Shown: piece by piece, positions 37,801-49,867 of the stretch
How positions within the stretch are numbered: position 1 is the first letter of the stretch
Layout of the letters: the number at the start of each line of letters is the position of its first letter
The notes under the pieces: generated by a model
The model's database searches: none
What the model was told of the DNA's origin: nothing
The model's input: the letters and a program-made list of their open reading frames with translations, nothing else
Position numbers and translations under genes: made by a program
Assembly: GCA_030248215.1 (NCBI GenBank)
Contig: JASANG010003490.1
Location: 173,114 to 237,113, forward strand
Reading direction: 5' to 3'
DNA: 64,000 nt
Origin: Enoplolaimus lenunculus
Lineage: Eukaryota > Nematoda > Enoplea > Enoplida > Thoracostomopsidae

Positions 37801-40800
37801 TTCCTTTGAAATTGTGCTGTTTTGTGTTAAGTCTCATGGTTTATTTTTTAAAAAGTTGATGTTCCTGTGTTTTTAAGCCACATCTTATTTCAAGATACTG
37901 TGTGAAGTCTTCGTGTTTGTGTTTATTCTATTTGATACCTTGTTTGCTAGAATTTACCGATTTATGTTTCAGGACCGGATAAAGGCAAACTTGTATCACC
38001 TGCGCGACGAGGGAGCTTTACAGAAGGTGCTGCGTTGTTTTACACTTCTGCAGAACACGGGTAAGAAAGAATACTAGCAAATCATATTACATAATATTAT
38101 TTCGATAGCGTTGTTAACTTTCGAACATTTGTTTTGTTTTAGCGGACAACGCCATACCGGATTGAGAAATTTCAGTCGTTCGTTTGAAATGTTACTTAGC
38201 GCACATGATTCTCTGAATCTGTATTGGCGGCGTTTATATTATTTTGTCTAAATTTTGAGTGCTGCGCGGGGCACAGTGGACTAATTGTGAACCAAAATTT
38301 AAACAGTTTGGTTTTGTCAGTTGGGTATCAAAATGAAAGACTGCTTGTTCTCGTTTGTGTTTGTTTTCAATACGTACATTCAATTATTGTACGAGTAGAA
38401 ATGCGTATAATGTGATGAATTTGCGTAACAGATCACCACATGACACTCCTGGACAGACAAGCAGTGTCTTCCGGCATCGTGCAAGCGACGGCAACGAGCA
38501 TCGCCCGAATAATAATGCCACCGGTACCGGATCTACCGGTAGAGCTTCCGCAACTGCTCGGATTAAACCTTCGGATAGTAGTGAACGATCTGCGACTACA
38601 GCTACACGGCCAGCATTTGAAATGGGTGGTACACCGGAACCACCTTTGCAAGTTCCGGGTGGAAGCGCATCTCAAGCTGCTGATCGGACGTCAACGTATG
38701 GTGGTACCGGTACCGGTGTAGGTCAAACTGCATCACCCTCGAGGACAAATCAGCGCACTGGCGGTGGTGTACTAAGGCACGTGGACGATGGTGGTTCAGC
38801 ATCGATATATCAAAATGGTTTCGATTCAGGTGGCGCTGCTACAAATACTTTTGCAGGAAGCACCGTTGCAGCTGTTGCGGGTAGCGCGTCTAAGTTGCTT
38901 GCGGCGACCGGTGGCGTAAATCTCGAGCCGATTTTGAGCGAAATTCGAGAGATAAAAAATTCAACACAAACGCTGAAAGATAATGTCGAAGCTATTAAGG
39001 TGCGAAAGAGGCCGTAATCGTTAGTTTGGTATGAAATTTTTTAATGACAGCATTCGTAAACTGTGACATGACATAATTTTAGGTGAGTGTTGTTATACCT
39101 GGTGCGAAAGCTAGAAGTGGCAATGCAATTTAGGTATCGCTGTTTTACCTGATATCGAATGCCTTATGTGCGAACATTATTATAAAGGGCTGGTAAAGGT
39201 AGCGCTTTCAGCTAAAGTTTAGTTTAGCTGCGATTTTTGCGTTTTCATTACTCTGACGTTAGTAGCAACCACTTTGGTCGCAAGCTGTGAACGATTTGTG
39301 CGTTGCGTTATTTCTCTATACAAAAGCACAAAATACATTTTTATGTTTTTTCAGCAACAAGTACAACAAGAATACTCATATTTTCACCAAGTTTTACACG
39401 AAGAGAAGTATCGCTATCAGGTGACGAAGTTTCTGTTTTCTGTTAAGATATTGTGTATTGATCTTGTAGTATAAGTTTGATTCTAGCCACTAGTTTAGCT
39501 GGCGAACATTTTACAACGCATATCAGATTCCTCGCAATTTAAAAATTGCACTGCAACATAAAAGTGTGTATGTTTACTTTCAACTTATCCACGTAATTGA
39601 TTCTTTGCTATATTTTCGCTGTCTTGTGTGTAACTACAAACTTTTAAATGGTATTTTCGAATTTGATTCAGAAGCTCGAAGACCAAATGAACGATTTAAC
39701 AGAACTGCATCAAGCAGAAATGCTCAATTTGAAGCAAGAAATAACGAGTATGGAGGACAAAATTGAGTATCAAAATCAAGAGCGGTTGCGAGATTTACAT
39801 GACGCGGTTGAGAATACGCAGACCAGGGTAAGCGGTGTTATTTTGTATGTATCGATTTGCCAACAGGGAATCGTATTAAGTTTGGTCGATTCATGCGTGT
39901 ACTGTACACATATATATTTTATTGTGACATCATTTTTCATGGAATCACAGTTCCTCTGATGTGATTCGCATTCAGTTAGAAGTAAAATTAGGTTAAATCC
40001 CCGAAACATTTGAAGACAGTAAGAAATAGTTCATTTTATATTGATGTACTTATTAACTTTGCTTCGTGTGGTGTTTCATTTGATTGCAAAATTTGCGCAG
40101 TGGCTTCTGAACAAGGTGTGTGCACTGGGAATCGTAAAATCATTCAGTCATCTTAGTCTGTTTATTGTTTTTAGATAAGCAAGATTGAATACAGCCAGCA
40201 TCTGGTGTCTCTGGAAGGTTTCCAGCCTAGTTCGGGAGTTTTCGCATTGAAAGCATTCAACGTTCTCATTATTTTTCTGCAGTGTGTTCTTGTCATAATA
40301 TCGACCGTTGCTCAAGCGTTGCTTCCATTCTTTCGAACACGGTGGGTACACCTTTTGGCATATTTAGAGCTAGATAGTTTTTAGCATATAACTAAGCTTT
40401 TTTTACATTTTTATGCTGTAGTAAAAGATCGTAGTGTATCATTTGAGTGTATTTTGATTCAATAATCCAAAAAATATACATATTGTAGTCAGCAGTTTAC
40501 GTGAAATGTTGTTAGTTTTGAAGTTGTAGTTCTATAATTCTGTTGCAGAGTTTTCCACATGTACATGTCAAGAAAATGGGCAAGTGTCTAACTCAACCTA
40601 TCTTATTTGTGCGCTTTCTTCCATAATCCGGGAGATTGCTATTTTGTGTAGGCTGTTTACGTACTTCAGTTTGATGCCGTGTCGTTTAATAGAAACTCTG
40701 ATACTAGCGTAATGTTTTTCAGATTTCGAGTTGTTACGAGTTTATTGTTAATGATCGCTCTCGTTTATGTATATCGCGATTCATCGGGTTTAATTGCAAA

Positions 40801-40975
40801 TTTTGTCACACCCCTTGCCCATAAATACGGCCTAAACTCGATTGCGCATTCTGATACAAAAAGCCCGCAATATATACACCCCATCGATGAATCGTCTCAG
40901 GCAACGACAGCAACAGTTGACGTCGTTAATCCAGAGCAAACATCAGCACATACGAACAGTGTTCCAACGACGTAA
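25849..40975 (+). CDS. TMCC: TMCC-family (transmembrane and coiled-coil domain) ER protein
   Basis: Known vertebrate TMCC1-3 are ER membrane proteins; TMCC1 acts at ER-endosome contacts. Fifteen exons: 25849-25904, 26981-27069, 27663-27817, 28157-28319, 28643-28776, 29267-29367, 33693-33737, 37460-37566, 37973-38060, 38143-38220, 38432-38999, 39355-39420, 39672-39827, 40175-40341, 40723-40975; all GT-AG, all phases agree, 741 residues. Family marks: coiled coil about 131-165 with [12 protein letters not shown], then [17 protein letters not shown]; a KPREIASLIR-like block, [20 protein letters not shown] (about 252-271); a Gly/Ser/Thr-rich linker (about 340-500); a second coiled coil about 505-616 with [13 protein letters not shown] [19 protein letters not shown]; and two C-terminal membrane segments, about 630-655 and 659-676. 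Exon 10 is a 78-nt, phase-symmetric cassette with weak sites and may be optional. Exon 7 is only 45 nt. The start is the ATG opening exon 1; a further upstream exon cannot be excluded. Confidence 0.93.
26907..26959 (+). repeat. (GTTT)n microsatellite at a splice acceptor
   Basis: GTTTGTTTGTTT-type repeat ending about 20 bases before the exon 2 acceptor of the TMCC gene (ATTTCAG at 26974-26980). It supplies much of the T-rich tract upstream of this acceptor. Confidence 0.8.
27891..27960. repeat. Degenerate TTAGGC-type array in TMCC intron 3
   Basis: GCCTTAGGTAAAGGCTTAAGC and GAAGCTTAGGATTAAG are imperfect TTAGGC-like runs on the plus strand, 70 bases after exon 3. They resemble the cores of small MITEs elsewhere in the window, but no terminal repeats were recognised here. 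Confidence 0.45.
32580..32680. mobile_element. Small MITE, TTGTRCACTYCCCC ends, CTTAAGCC core
   Basis: Lies in TMCC intron 6. TTGTGCACTTCCCC on the left is inverted against TTGTACACTCCCCC on the right; the core is GCCTAAGCC-TTACCC-AAGCTTAAGCC. Related elements are at 47460-47596 and 56105-56260. Confidence 0.7.
34015..34275 (-). other. Open frame of 86 codons in TMCC intron 7, unrecognised
   Basis: Reads [16 protein letters not shown] and then a polar stretch ending [11 protein letters not shown]. The start looks like a signal peptide or anchor, and the composition is less AT-biased than most chance frames here. I know no family like it and see no promoter or splice sites that would support it. 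It may be chance. Confidence 0.15.
35522..36504. mobile_element. ACTTAAG-rich MITE, split by a LINE fragment
   Basis: In TMCC intron 7. GATTGGGTTTGTGAAACC on the left is inverted against GATTGGTTTTCCGAAATC on the right, both followed by TTTAAGTACGACT or TTAAGTACGACT. The interior is full of ACTTAAGT motifs and shares CAGGTTAGCAGCTCAGGCAT-type sequence with 3835-4045. A further fragment with TTTACTTAAGTAGGCGTC lies at 36570-36665. About 440 bp in the middle is a LINE 3' end. Confidence 0.7.
35785..36226 (+). mobile_element. 3' end of a LINE (non-LTR retrotransposon)
   Basis: 35925-36070 encodes [19 protein letters not shown], then [13 protein letters not shown] and a stop: the CxC..C-H-C zinc-knuckle tail found at the C terminus of reverse transcriptases of jockey/CR1/I-type LINEs. 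The insert ends in a short (ATCT)n tail at about 36209-36223, as some LINE families do. Only the last part of ORF2 and the 3'UTR are present, so it is a 5'-truncated copy, inserted into the ACTTAAG MITE. Confidence 0.75.
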
Positions 40976-43006
40976 AGACAAAATTTCCATGGGGTAAATG
41001 TGGACTTGATAAGATCATTTTCGATAACGTACAGATCTGCCCATATTTCCGCGATCGAGGTTGATTGCGCCAGGACAGGCATTTCGTCAATTTCCTAGCA
41101 TTTGTTTAGCCAGTTTGTTGATTTAAAACTCCTAAAATATTAGCCAACGAAGTGAATATTTTAGCCGAAATCAAATATTATTCTGCAGTTTACTAAAAGT
41201 AAATACGGTTTATTGCCATTTTGGATGAAGCCTTAAATGTACATTTTAGTTAATCCAAATTTTTAGCAGTCATGGCTAAAGAATGTGCTAAAATAAATCA
41301 CTGCATTCAGCTAAAATAGAAAGTAGCAACTTTTATCGTTGTGTTATTCTTTGTTTTGGAATGAGTTGACGCGATTGATCAGTATGAGAGTAATTACGAC
41401 TACGGTGGTCCAGTGAATATTGCAGCAGGTTGTTGGTGGTGCATGGTTTGCAACAAGTGAAGAAACGGTTTATTATCAAGGTTACATTCAACGGCGTTGG
41501 GCTGATGCATACTTCCATTTAGTTGCCTATAATCTGGGATACAATAAGGTTATCCTTATTTTATCCTTATTTGGTATTTTATGATCTCGAATCCAAAGAT
41601 TTGAAAGTTTTTGTATGCAAATTCTATAGTTTTTTCTATTGCAAAGGATAAATTTCCAATTGTTGATGGTTTTGCTTGAAGGCAATTAAATTTGTATAAT
41701 ATCGCAGATTTAAAACGACAGAATGCTTTGTTGTGATTTATAATATGACGGTAACCGAAGTCTTAAGTGATTTCGTATATCATATTAGCTAAGTAAACGT
41801 TGAAATATTGATTACAATCATAATGATGGATTATTTGAATTAAAAAAGATTGTAAAAGATAGTTTTTACAGCTGGAAATTGGGATATATTGCAGAACAAT
41901 TACCGGTATGAGGTTGAATACGGCTTTTCCAAATTTGTGCTCACACCTTAAAAAAGGCTATCCTAAAAACGTTTTTGCCCCGCTTATACGTAAATAATGG
42001 AATGCACCTCCTAATACATTGTTGGCGCCTCCAATCATGTTGGACTGGTTACTGTCCTGCATGGGCACGATTTTCAATAGTTCGTGGTCTTAAATAACGC
42101 GATATTGCATTTTGATTGCGTAATGCAATGTATTGCTTAGATATAATAATGTGATAGTTTACTTATAAGTCTGACATTAATGAAATTTGTTGTTTTAAAG
42201 ACAGTCACTGTAGTATACTTTTTGTTTTGTTTATTAGTGCTTGCGGTATTATGTTATCGCACAATTGTATGCTGTAGCTTGGGTTCATCTATTCAGCTAT
42301 CATGCGTATGGCAGTATATATGTGTGACAGATAATCAAGGGATCGCTTAGTGATTGATGTCCAGAGAATAAGACAGTTAATATTTGTGTGGTATTTTCCG
42401 ATGACTACTGTGCGGTCGATAAGCGTGGTAAAAGATTTATTCAATATTAAAACAATGTTTATTTCAAATTTCATCCTGTAAACATTTGAACTTCTAGGTT
42501 TCGTGCTGTTTATTCAACTTGATGGTCTAAACATAGACAATAGAGGTGCCGCATGTAATATTTGCTAGGCACATGCCAGAGAAGCATGCAACGGGGTGGT
42601 ATATATATTCGTTTCTTGTGTATTCATGTCAGCTGTTAACTCATGCGAAAATACAATGAGCTTGTGGTCTCTAAAGTGCAAGCGGATTTACAAAGAAAGC
42701 ATAAATTTAATTGTTCCCGGTTACCTAAGTATTGTTATTCGTTCTATTTAAATCTTGCTTTTTGACACCAATGTAATTGCCCAATATAACGTCAGTATTG
42801 CATGCAGTAGGTTTATCTTTACACTGGCATCCAGTGTTCACTTTTTATTTGCATTGCATTTATAGAAGATGTAGTATATTAATGCAAAGTAAATAAACCG
42901 AGTCGTATAATTGATTTGAGGAGGTGCTTAATCCCGCGTTTTTGATCTTAGTAGATGCGCATCGAATATTTTTGTATTAACTCGGTCTTATAAATTACTG
43001 TACCTA
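40976..43006. other. TMCC 3' flank and gene-free DNA
   Basis: The TMCC 3'UTR starts here. AATAAA at 41292-41297 is a possible poly(A) signal, about 320 bases after the stop. No coding frame or repeat family was recognised in the remainder. Confidence 0.4.
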
Positions 43007-43195
43007 CACTGTAAATTTCGATGAGTTAATTAATCAACTCAACCGGAAAGTTAGTTATTTCTGAGTTAATAACAATAAACTTTAACTCACTGAATGAGTT
43101 GAATTAACTCAAAATTCTGAGTTCTGATAGTTCTAACTCAAACTCAGTGATTTAACTTTTTTTGAGTTAAAATAAACTCACTGAAATTTACAGTG
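43007..43195. mobile_element. TA-flanked MITE rich in GAGTTAA
   Basis: CACTGTAAATTTC opens the element and GAAATTTACAGTG closes it, a perfect 13-bp inverted repeat, with TA on both sides (43005-43006, 43196-43197). GAGTTAA / TTAACTC motifs repeat through the interior in both orientations. The TA duplication fits a Tc1/mariner-type element. A damaged relative lies near 43355-43480 (GAGTTGACAGTGTAAATTC). Confidence 0.85.
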
Positions 43196-43518
43196 TAATA
43201 TGACGCGAGATGCCAAAATTTTATTGACATTTCGTTGTTCACGTATAAAGTAGCTATACGCAGCAAATCGCAGGTCCAAGCTTGAAACAGATTTTCCCGT
43301 GTCCAATTCGAACTATGAACAATGGTCGCAAGCACGATTACTTAGCCGAACAATTACTCTGAGTTAAAAAGTAAAATTAATGGTGATCATAAACCCACAT
43401 ACCACCGTAGTCTCGGTATAATTTTGTTGCATTATGTGAAAGTATTTTAACTTTCGCTAAATTTGAGTTGACAGTGTAAATTCTTACAGGAAGTTAATAG
43501 TGATAAGCTAAAGCTAGT

Positions 43519-44175
43519 CAGGGTGCAACCGGAATTATAAAATACCGGAAGCGGAAGGTTAAAAATGCTTGTTAGCTTTATTACCGAAAAATTCATTTTA
43601 AAGCTATTTTATCACTATGAATTGGAAAATAAAATAGTTTAATTATTTAATTAGCGATACAAAGTAATAAAATTTTTACCTAACTTTTGAATTCTGTAGA
43701 TCCTCACTTTCGGTTTTATCAGAAGCTAAATTCGCATTCGGCCTTCGGTGTACGTTAGTTGTTTGTGGAAAATCATAGTTAAATGACGACGAGCATTCTA
43801 GTACTTGTGCTGCTAACAATAGAAGTTTAGTCAAATCTGGGTTCGCAGGAATTTTCTGTTTAAATGTTGAAAGCACAGTTGAAGCATATGTTCCTACCGG
43901 GCCGTTATGTACTGATGGTCAGGGTACAATCGGAGATTTGCCTCCGACTCTGGTAGAAAATGACCGACTCCGGCAGAATTTTTGCCGATGGTTCAGGCAA
44001 TTTCCATAGTGAAATTTTGCGTTGTTTTACAAAATTTATTTGTCTACCACGTTTCGTTTTAACTTTTGGCACACTTTTGAGGAATTGCCGACATTTGGTA
44101 AAAAATAAGCGTAAATCCGAACGATTTTACAACACATTACAGATATTTGCTAAAAGGAAATTAAACATTTTAAGG
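43519..44175. mobile_element. Two damaged CAGGG-type MITEs
   Basis: CAGGGTGCAACCGGAATT at 43519 and CAGGGTACAATCGGAG at 43920 look like left ends of hAT-type MITEs. The second one, 43920-44175, holds TACAGATATTTGCTAAA and TAAGCGTAAATCCGAACG, the reverse complement of sequence inside 60738-61102, so it is the same family in opposite orientation. Right ends are not clear. Confidence 0.55.
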
Positions 44176-44295
44176 GTTGCGCTGTAGTTTTGTTGACATC
44201 CGGCGCTGGCGCTGTCCGTCGCCCGACAGGCGCCGTGCGTCACCGTCTGTCACCCGTACGGCGCCGTCCATCACCCGTACGTCGCTGTCCTGTTT
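44176..44295. mobile_element. Partial GACGGCGCC MITE
   Basis: GGGTTGCGCTGTAGTTTTGT and then runs of GGCGCCGT-GCGTCACCG-TCTGTCACCC match the more complete element at 52669-52885. It abuts the preceding MITE and is cut short on the right. Confidence 0.6.
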
Positions 44296-44504
44296 AAACA
44301 CACCGTTAATAAGGCAAAATCCTGAAATATGCAGTAGCTGGGAAACGTATGACAAATATAGATGGGCACAGATATCCAGATTTGAAAAATATCCGAATAT
44401 GTATCCGAAAAGGAACGCGCATCCGGGTATCCGTATATCCGCCGTATATGCGAAATGCTATTGTTTAAAATTTTTTTGGAATAATTTACATTGTTCCACT
44501 ATTT

Positions 44505-44660
44505 GGTCTATGTATAGAACGGGACTGGATAGTTCTCCGGAGGGGCTATAGACTTACTTAGGCTTAGGCTTAGGAATAGGCTCATCCATACGCTTAGGCT
44601 TAGGCTTAGGCTTAGGAATATGCTTATACTACTGTTCCGGCACAGTTCTATACATGGGCC
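44505..44660. mobile_element. MITE with GGCCCATGT-type ends and TTAGGC core
   Basis: GGTCTATGTATAGAAC on the left is inverted against GGCCCATGTATAGAAC from the right. The core holds TTAGGC runs at 44557-44575 and 44591-44617. Same end type as 15220-15418 and 53099-54170. Confidence 0.78.
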
Positions 44661-47459
44661 CACCATTTTAATGCAGCTGTAGCTGACGAAAGAAATTCTG
44701 TATTCAAACCTGAGTTAAAATATTGAACTGCTTACATTCACGCTTAATTCTATGATGATTTAAAAATTTGATTTCTTAAAACATGCCAAAATTTAAAAGA
44801 CATCAGTTTAGCTTGATGTTTATCGGAATAAAGACTTCGTATTTTTAAATTCTCATACGAACCGTACTACTAGGTTTATTACTTTTGCAAGAAACAGAGT
44901 CTACTTATATATACCAAGTCGCGTCGCGAGATTACATACGGGCGTCATTTTAATTTGTAATCGCTCTTGATTTAAAAGACGCTAAAGTTTAACTGTGTAT
45001 GATACTAATTAGTAAAACGCTATCTTACAAATCTGGCAATCTGTATAAAGGGCACATTTGAATTTCCGATGATACAGAACCCATTAGTTCATAACTTTTG
45101 AATTCAAACCCCCACGTTAACCGACTGTTTTTCTCATACACCAATACAGTCCAAAAGCACTTTATCAGCGATTTTAGCTGTCTGAATAATGAACAGCTAA
45201 TTGTGAGATGGGGGACGACAACTCCATCTTGCTTAGTGTTCTTTCAAAACACGGAAGGCTCTCAAGAAAGCCGGAGCCTCCCTCCTGAGAGAGAAAAAAG
45301 GCCTAAAATTGATTCAAAAAGTTTGGTGTTACAGAAAAAGTTTCTGCCTAGATTTGTGTTGTGAAATTTATACTAAATAAGGTGCGCTAAACCAGTCATC
45401 CAGCGCGAAAAATAACACAATTTAACTCGGGTTAACGCATGACACAATTTGGAAAATTGCCACGTGTTAAACCTACCTTATACTGTTTTCGGTGGCAAAA
45501 TGCATTTTTTTATTGTGAGAACGATGCATAGTTGACTATCAGCGCTACTAGCCGTAGTTTTTCCACTACCAAGTTTAGTAGTCCATGGTAATATTTAGTA
45601 ACAACCGTAGAAACAAAACTGTCATTTTGCAAAACTAAAGAGTCTAGTGTAAGCTTAGGATTAAACTAAACTTGATAGCTAATTATTGATTAGCTAAGAT
45701 TAAAATCTAGCCATGAGTTTTCAGGCTAAGCTTTGCTTAAACCAGTGGGCAATAAATAGACTGCGCTAAAGAGTCCTAGCATAGTTATACAGGAAGTATT
45801 AATAAGTTTAAACATAGTTGTAGTCGTTAACCACAGTATTTATTGTATAAAATATATACTCCTTATAGACAATCGCATACAACCTGATAGAGTCTTATTC
45901 CTCATTCAATCCACTTCCGGACCGGCGACTACTATATATATACCATAATTATTAAAGCAAAACGGCGATTTTTCAAACATGGGCCGCCGCTGCTTTTGCT
46001 TTCCTTTTAGCAATTTCAAAATAGACATATTTTTCCAAGCGCATTTCCGTTCTCTTCGCTAAATGCTCTGTATACGACGTATAATGCGTCGGGCGGAAGC
46101 TAACCATGGTTTAATAGCTGTTTTCTTGTTTTCTTTATATAAAACTATACAAGTAGTCCGGACGTTTTTGACAATAGCGAACTAAACCAGCTTGAAGTAT
46201 TGGAAAATGTTGAATTAAACTCTAAACAATAGTACTGCGCTCGCTTTAAATAATGGTACTCTGGCAAATCCGACATTATATTTAGTTTTTATCTGGCCGG
46301 TTTCTTACGACCCTTAACTGAGGTTCCAGTTTTCATGTATATCTGGTTTAACGTTATTGAGGAAGCTAAATCTGTAGTTATTTAGTTTTAATTATATATG
46401 TATATACTTAAATTTTTGAACAACGTCATAACTAAAGTTTCAGTTTAGGACCGCATTGCGTCATGTATTTTTTGTTGACCTTTAATATCAAGAAGATTCT
46501 TTTAAAGCCTTGCAGTGCTTGCAACAATCAACTATCAGACTGGGAAAATGTTCTGGTCTGCGCAGTCAATGCAAAAAGGGTTGGTGAAATATGATTTCTT
46601 AGAACCCAACAAATGTAAAAATTTCTGACATCTAATTTCAATGAATCTACGAACAGCTTGTCGCCCAATAGCCGCATATGCCTGTACCAAGCCTAAGCCT
46701 AAGCCTAAGCAGTAATCATAATCTTAAGCGTAGGTCTAAGCGATAGTCTAATCTAAAGATGGCCCTCAAATTGTCGGATCGACAACATTTTGGATTGTTG
46801 TCGGTTGACGAGTAGTCTTCCGACCAACTGTAGTGATTCCAAATTTTGATTTTTTCCGTTAGTCCTTCATCCGGCTAGCGTTGCCCAAAAATGGTTTCAT
46901 TTTGAATTTTTTTTAATATTTCAACTTCTTATGGTCACCCGTGGTTACTTCACAACCAAATTTGAATTTTTGGAAAGAGCTATTTTTAAGGTCCCAAGGC
47001 TTGTCCACAAATATACAAATTAAAAATCATTCTGCAGCATGCAGGTCTGCGTCAAATGGTTTAAACTTTTTGCAATCAGACATTGGTTAACAAGCTACGG
47101 TTGGTTGAATGAATGATTTGACGCGCTCCAAGCCGTTTGGTATGACGCCAGAACAGTTTTTGGCTCAGTTTGACAAGTTGTGTCGAATTGTTTATAGGTT
47201 CGCCCCCAAAGCTACTCAGAATTTTTTGCGTTTGATTCGACGGATCTATGCAGCAGATGCGTCAATATAAACAGTGTCATTTCAAATAGCAAATGGTGTC
47301 ATTTATATTTTAAACAGCGGTTTCGTTTGCGTCAACACCAGTTAGTGTTTATCCTTTTCAACCTGTACACATGCAGAGCGTATACGTAAAGTATTAGGCG
47401 GTCGCATAACATGAGTAAGTATACTGGTTCATTACAATTTCATTTATTAAAGTGTTTGG
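44661..47459. other. Gene-free region
   Basis: Mostly AT-rich DNA. 46689-46710 is a short (CCTAAG)n run in a small TTAGGC-type element whose ends I could not fix. 47109-47270 has a 53-codon frame (start MNDLTRSKPFGMTPEQFLAQ) that I do not recognise. No exon is supported. Confidence 0.4.
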
Positions 47460-47596
47460 TTGTTATTCACTTTTACCACCAAGATAAGACTTTAGACTCA
47501 AGCTTAGGTTTAGGCTACTACGCTTAGGTTTTAAAAAACGTTTACTTAAACCGTAGTTTAAGCGTAAGACTGAACATATGGGGAGAAAGTGTACAA
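47460..47596. mobile_element. Small MITE with TTAGGTTTAGG core
   Basis: TTGTTATTCACTTTTACC on the left is inverted against TTGTACACTTTCTCCCC from the right, as in 32580-32680. Inside are AAGCTTAGGTTTAGGC, CGCTTAGG and TTAAACCGTAG. Confidence 0.55.
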
Positions 47597-47869
47597 CAGC
47601 TAAAAGTGTTATATAAAACGCGGCTTGAAACAGGCCTATTTTACTAGCAAGGCAACGCTGGGTATTTCTCGACAAACAAGAACTGCAAGCGTTTCATTGT
47701 TACTACGTCTGGCCGTTCAGACACAGTCTAAGTCTAAAATGTTGGGATAATCTAAAACCGAAGTTTATTGATTTAAAAGTAAACGTAATCATTGCTGCTG
47801 AAAGCATGTTTAACTCAATTTAGTCACTAAACTTGACGACAAAATATAAAAACCGACCAATTTTTTTCC

Positions 47870-48434
47870 GTTTACAACATCAATGATTGGCCCGCTCCTC
47901 CTGCCGGGAAAGATCTGTTTTTTTTCTCCTCGGCAACAAGAAAGCTGACGGCATTAAACGGCGAAAAGTTTGTTGATGATGTAGTCAGCCAATGTGGTGG
48001 TATAAAATGCCGAAACAGTTTTATAAAATGTTTTTATCAAAAGATTTAAAGATTTGATTATTTGCCTTATAACAACAATGCGAGTAGTTCACAGTTGACG
48101 ATTTCGAAAGCGCAACTGCCACGCCGCAAAGATTCGTCTTTAAATGTACAGCGCGGTTTTTTGGGGGTTTCGAAAACCGGTAGTTGCGTGTATGTCAACC
48201 AGGTGAAACAAAACAATGTAATGTTTGGACATCTATGCTCCGGGGCAGATGCCACTCTGAACTTTCTGATTTTATCAGCGGATAGTAACCGCACTTCGTT
48301 TTCAAATTTCAGTTTAGGCATTAAGGCCGCGGGGCAGAGGACCGTACAAAGCTGATACGCTGACACAGAGCGGAAAACTTTATTTTTGGCCAACTTTACA
48401 CCACTAATTAACGTTTCATTCAACAATTTCAGCT
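47870..48434 (+). pseudogene. Interrupted open region of unknown origin
   Basis: One frame stays coding-like for about 560 bases with a couple of interruptions: VYNINDWPAPPAGKDLFF, GEKFVDDVVSQCGGIKC, then SSSQLTISKAQLPRRKDSS and CVYVNQVKQNNVMFGHLCSG. Composition is richer and less AT-biased than the surroundings, which suggests a decayed single-exon gene or element. I do not recognise a family and give no function. An opposite-strand frame over 48067-48426 is the likely shadow. Confidence 0.3.
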
Positions 48435-48614
48435 AAAAAATAAACATGATTGTGTATACTCAGGAAGTTGTGCCATCCAGTTTCATGCCACAAGAAACGC
48501 AACTGCAGCGTTTTATTTACTTAGATATATACCTATTGCCTGCATTTATGGTTTTAGATATAATTATTTTAAGATCAGCTTTAACTGTACTTATTTATTA
48601 CGAAATCTTGGAAA

Positions 48615-48773
48615 TTTTTGCCTCAAAAATGTGACAAAATTTAAAGCGAAGCGCGTTAAACGTTAAATTCTGTAAGAATGCAAATTTTTTTCTACCGAAA
48701 TTGCCAGAACCTCCGACAAAAATTATACCGGAGCCGGAGCTGGAGCCGGAGGTTGACCTCCGGTTGCACCCTG
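48615..48773. mobile_element. Right-hand part of an hAT-type MITE
   Basis: CGAAATTGCCAGAACCTCCG, then GGAGCCGGAGCTGGAGCCGG, ending GACCTCCGGTTGCACCCTG. It matches the right-hand part of 60738-61102. The left end is not recognised, so it appears truncated. Confidence 0.65.
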
Positions 48774-48911
48774 CTAGGAGAGGTAGGAGGTGGTAGTCAC
48801 GACTCTGCAGGTACAGGTTGAAAATAGAATATTTCAAACAATTTTCAACTTTTTTGTCAGTTGTTTTGTATAAATGCAATTCTAACTAACGTGTTTCATG
48901 CAAGACGTGTA

Positions 48912-49337
48912 CTGTATTGTCCCGAAAAAGGGGGGATTGATATTTATTTGCCCTCTCCAAACGGTTCCCCCGTGTTATTCAGTTACGGATCGTTATTTAT
49001 TTTCCACCCTTCGTTACTGATATATATCCGGGACTGCAACTATCCGTTGAATTAAAGTTTTATTTGTCTGGTTTCAATAGCTTGAGCGACAATACAAGGT
49101 TTATACTAAAGAATGTACTTTCAAAACTTAGTACGCTTTAAAGTTTCGAACTCAAATTATTTGGTCCTGGAGTCATTTTATGCGCTACTGTTAGCGATAA
49201 TTGACCTTCATGGACTCTAAATAGGGTTTAAGGACTATCTACTTTTACGGACTCTAATTAAAATACGGACTCCTATTGTTTGGGACCCAAAATGGGGACC
49301 CTCCTGTTATTACCCCCTCTTATTCGGGTCACTACAG
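48912..49337. mobile_element. TA-flanked MITE, 426 bp (copy 1)
   Basis: Left end CTGTATTGTCCCGAAAAAGG; right end, reverse-complemented, CTGTAGTGACCCGAATAAGA, each followed by a G run. TA flanks both sides (48910-48911, 49338-49339), the Tc1/mariner signature. The interior is closely related to 54906-55352 along its length (CCGTTGAATTAAA, TACGGACTC, GGAGTC blocks). No transposase is encoded. Confidence 0.85.
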
Positions 49338-49867
49338 TAAGAGTTTTGTATAATTATTGGCGTAAGGTGAAAAAGCGGGACGGGTGCTGTCACAACCAGA
49401 TCAAATTTTCAAAGCAAAACATTCTATTAGGGTTTAACATAAAAATTGCTGTTGGCTTCTCTTTTGCTCTGTTTATGATGTTTTTCAACTATTATATAAA
49501 CATCCCTCTATACTGTGACACACCCGCTGTTTTATCCGCTGCGGAGCTACTGATTGCTATAATAATGTTTCGGGTTTGTTTGCATCAGTTCGTGTTGTAT
49601 TTCACTGAAAAAATGTTAGCTGTCTATTCAACGCTGTACACACTTGTAACTAGCGCTTCCAAGAACTATCAAAATCTTGAGCAACAAAAGATAAACGGAG
49701 TCAATGCGAAAGTCGCAGTGAGTGTGGGACGGCGACTTCCTGTATTTAGATTTAATACCAAAATAACATTTGGATACTCGCTCACAACGTCGGTACTACG
49801 CCCCTGGCCAATGCTACGATATAAATCGCAGTTTTCGCGCAGGCATAGCTCAAACTTTAAAGTTTAA
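49280..49867 (+). other. Open frame of 195 codons, unrecognised
   Basis: The longest single frame between the TMCC and EVA-1-like genes. Its first 20 codons lie inside the MITE at 48912-49337, so any true start would be downstream. It holds two hydrophobic stretches, GFSFALFMMFFNYYI and SAAELLIAIIMFRVCLHQFV, then polar sequence (SASKNYQNLEQQKINGVNAK). A second frame from 49770 passes a TTTTAG acceptor-like site at 49908 and ends LLKLNQQNEVFPAFGL at 49991, which could be a final exon. I know no matching family and it may be chance or a diverged gene. Confidence 0.22.

Noticed and set aside
38433-38802. Minus-strand and second-frame open readings over TMCC exon 11
   Set aside because: Shadow frames of a Gly/Ser/Thr-rich, GC-richer exon. 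The plus-strand exon is supported by phase and flanking exons.
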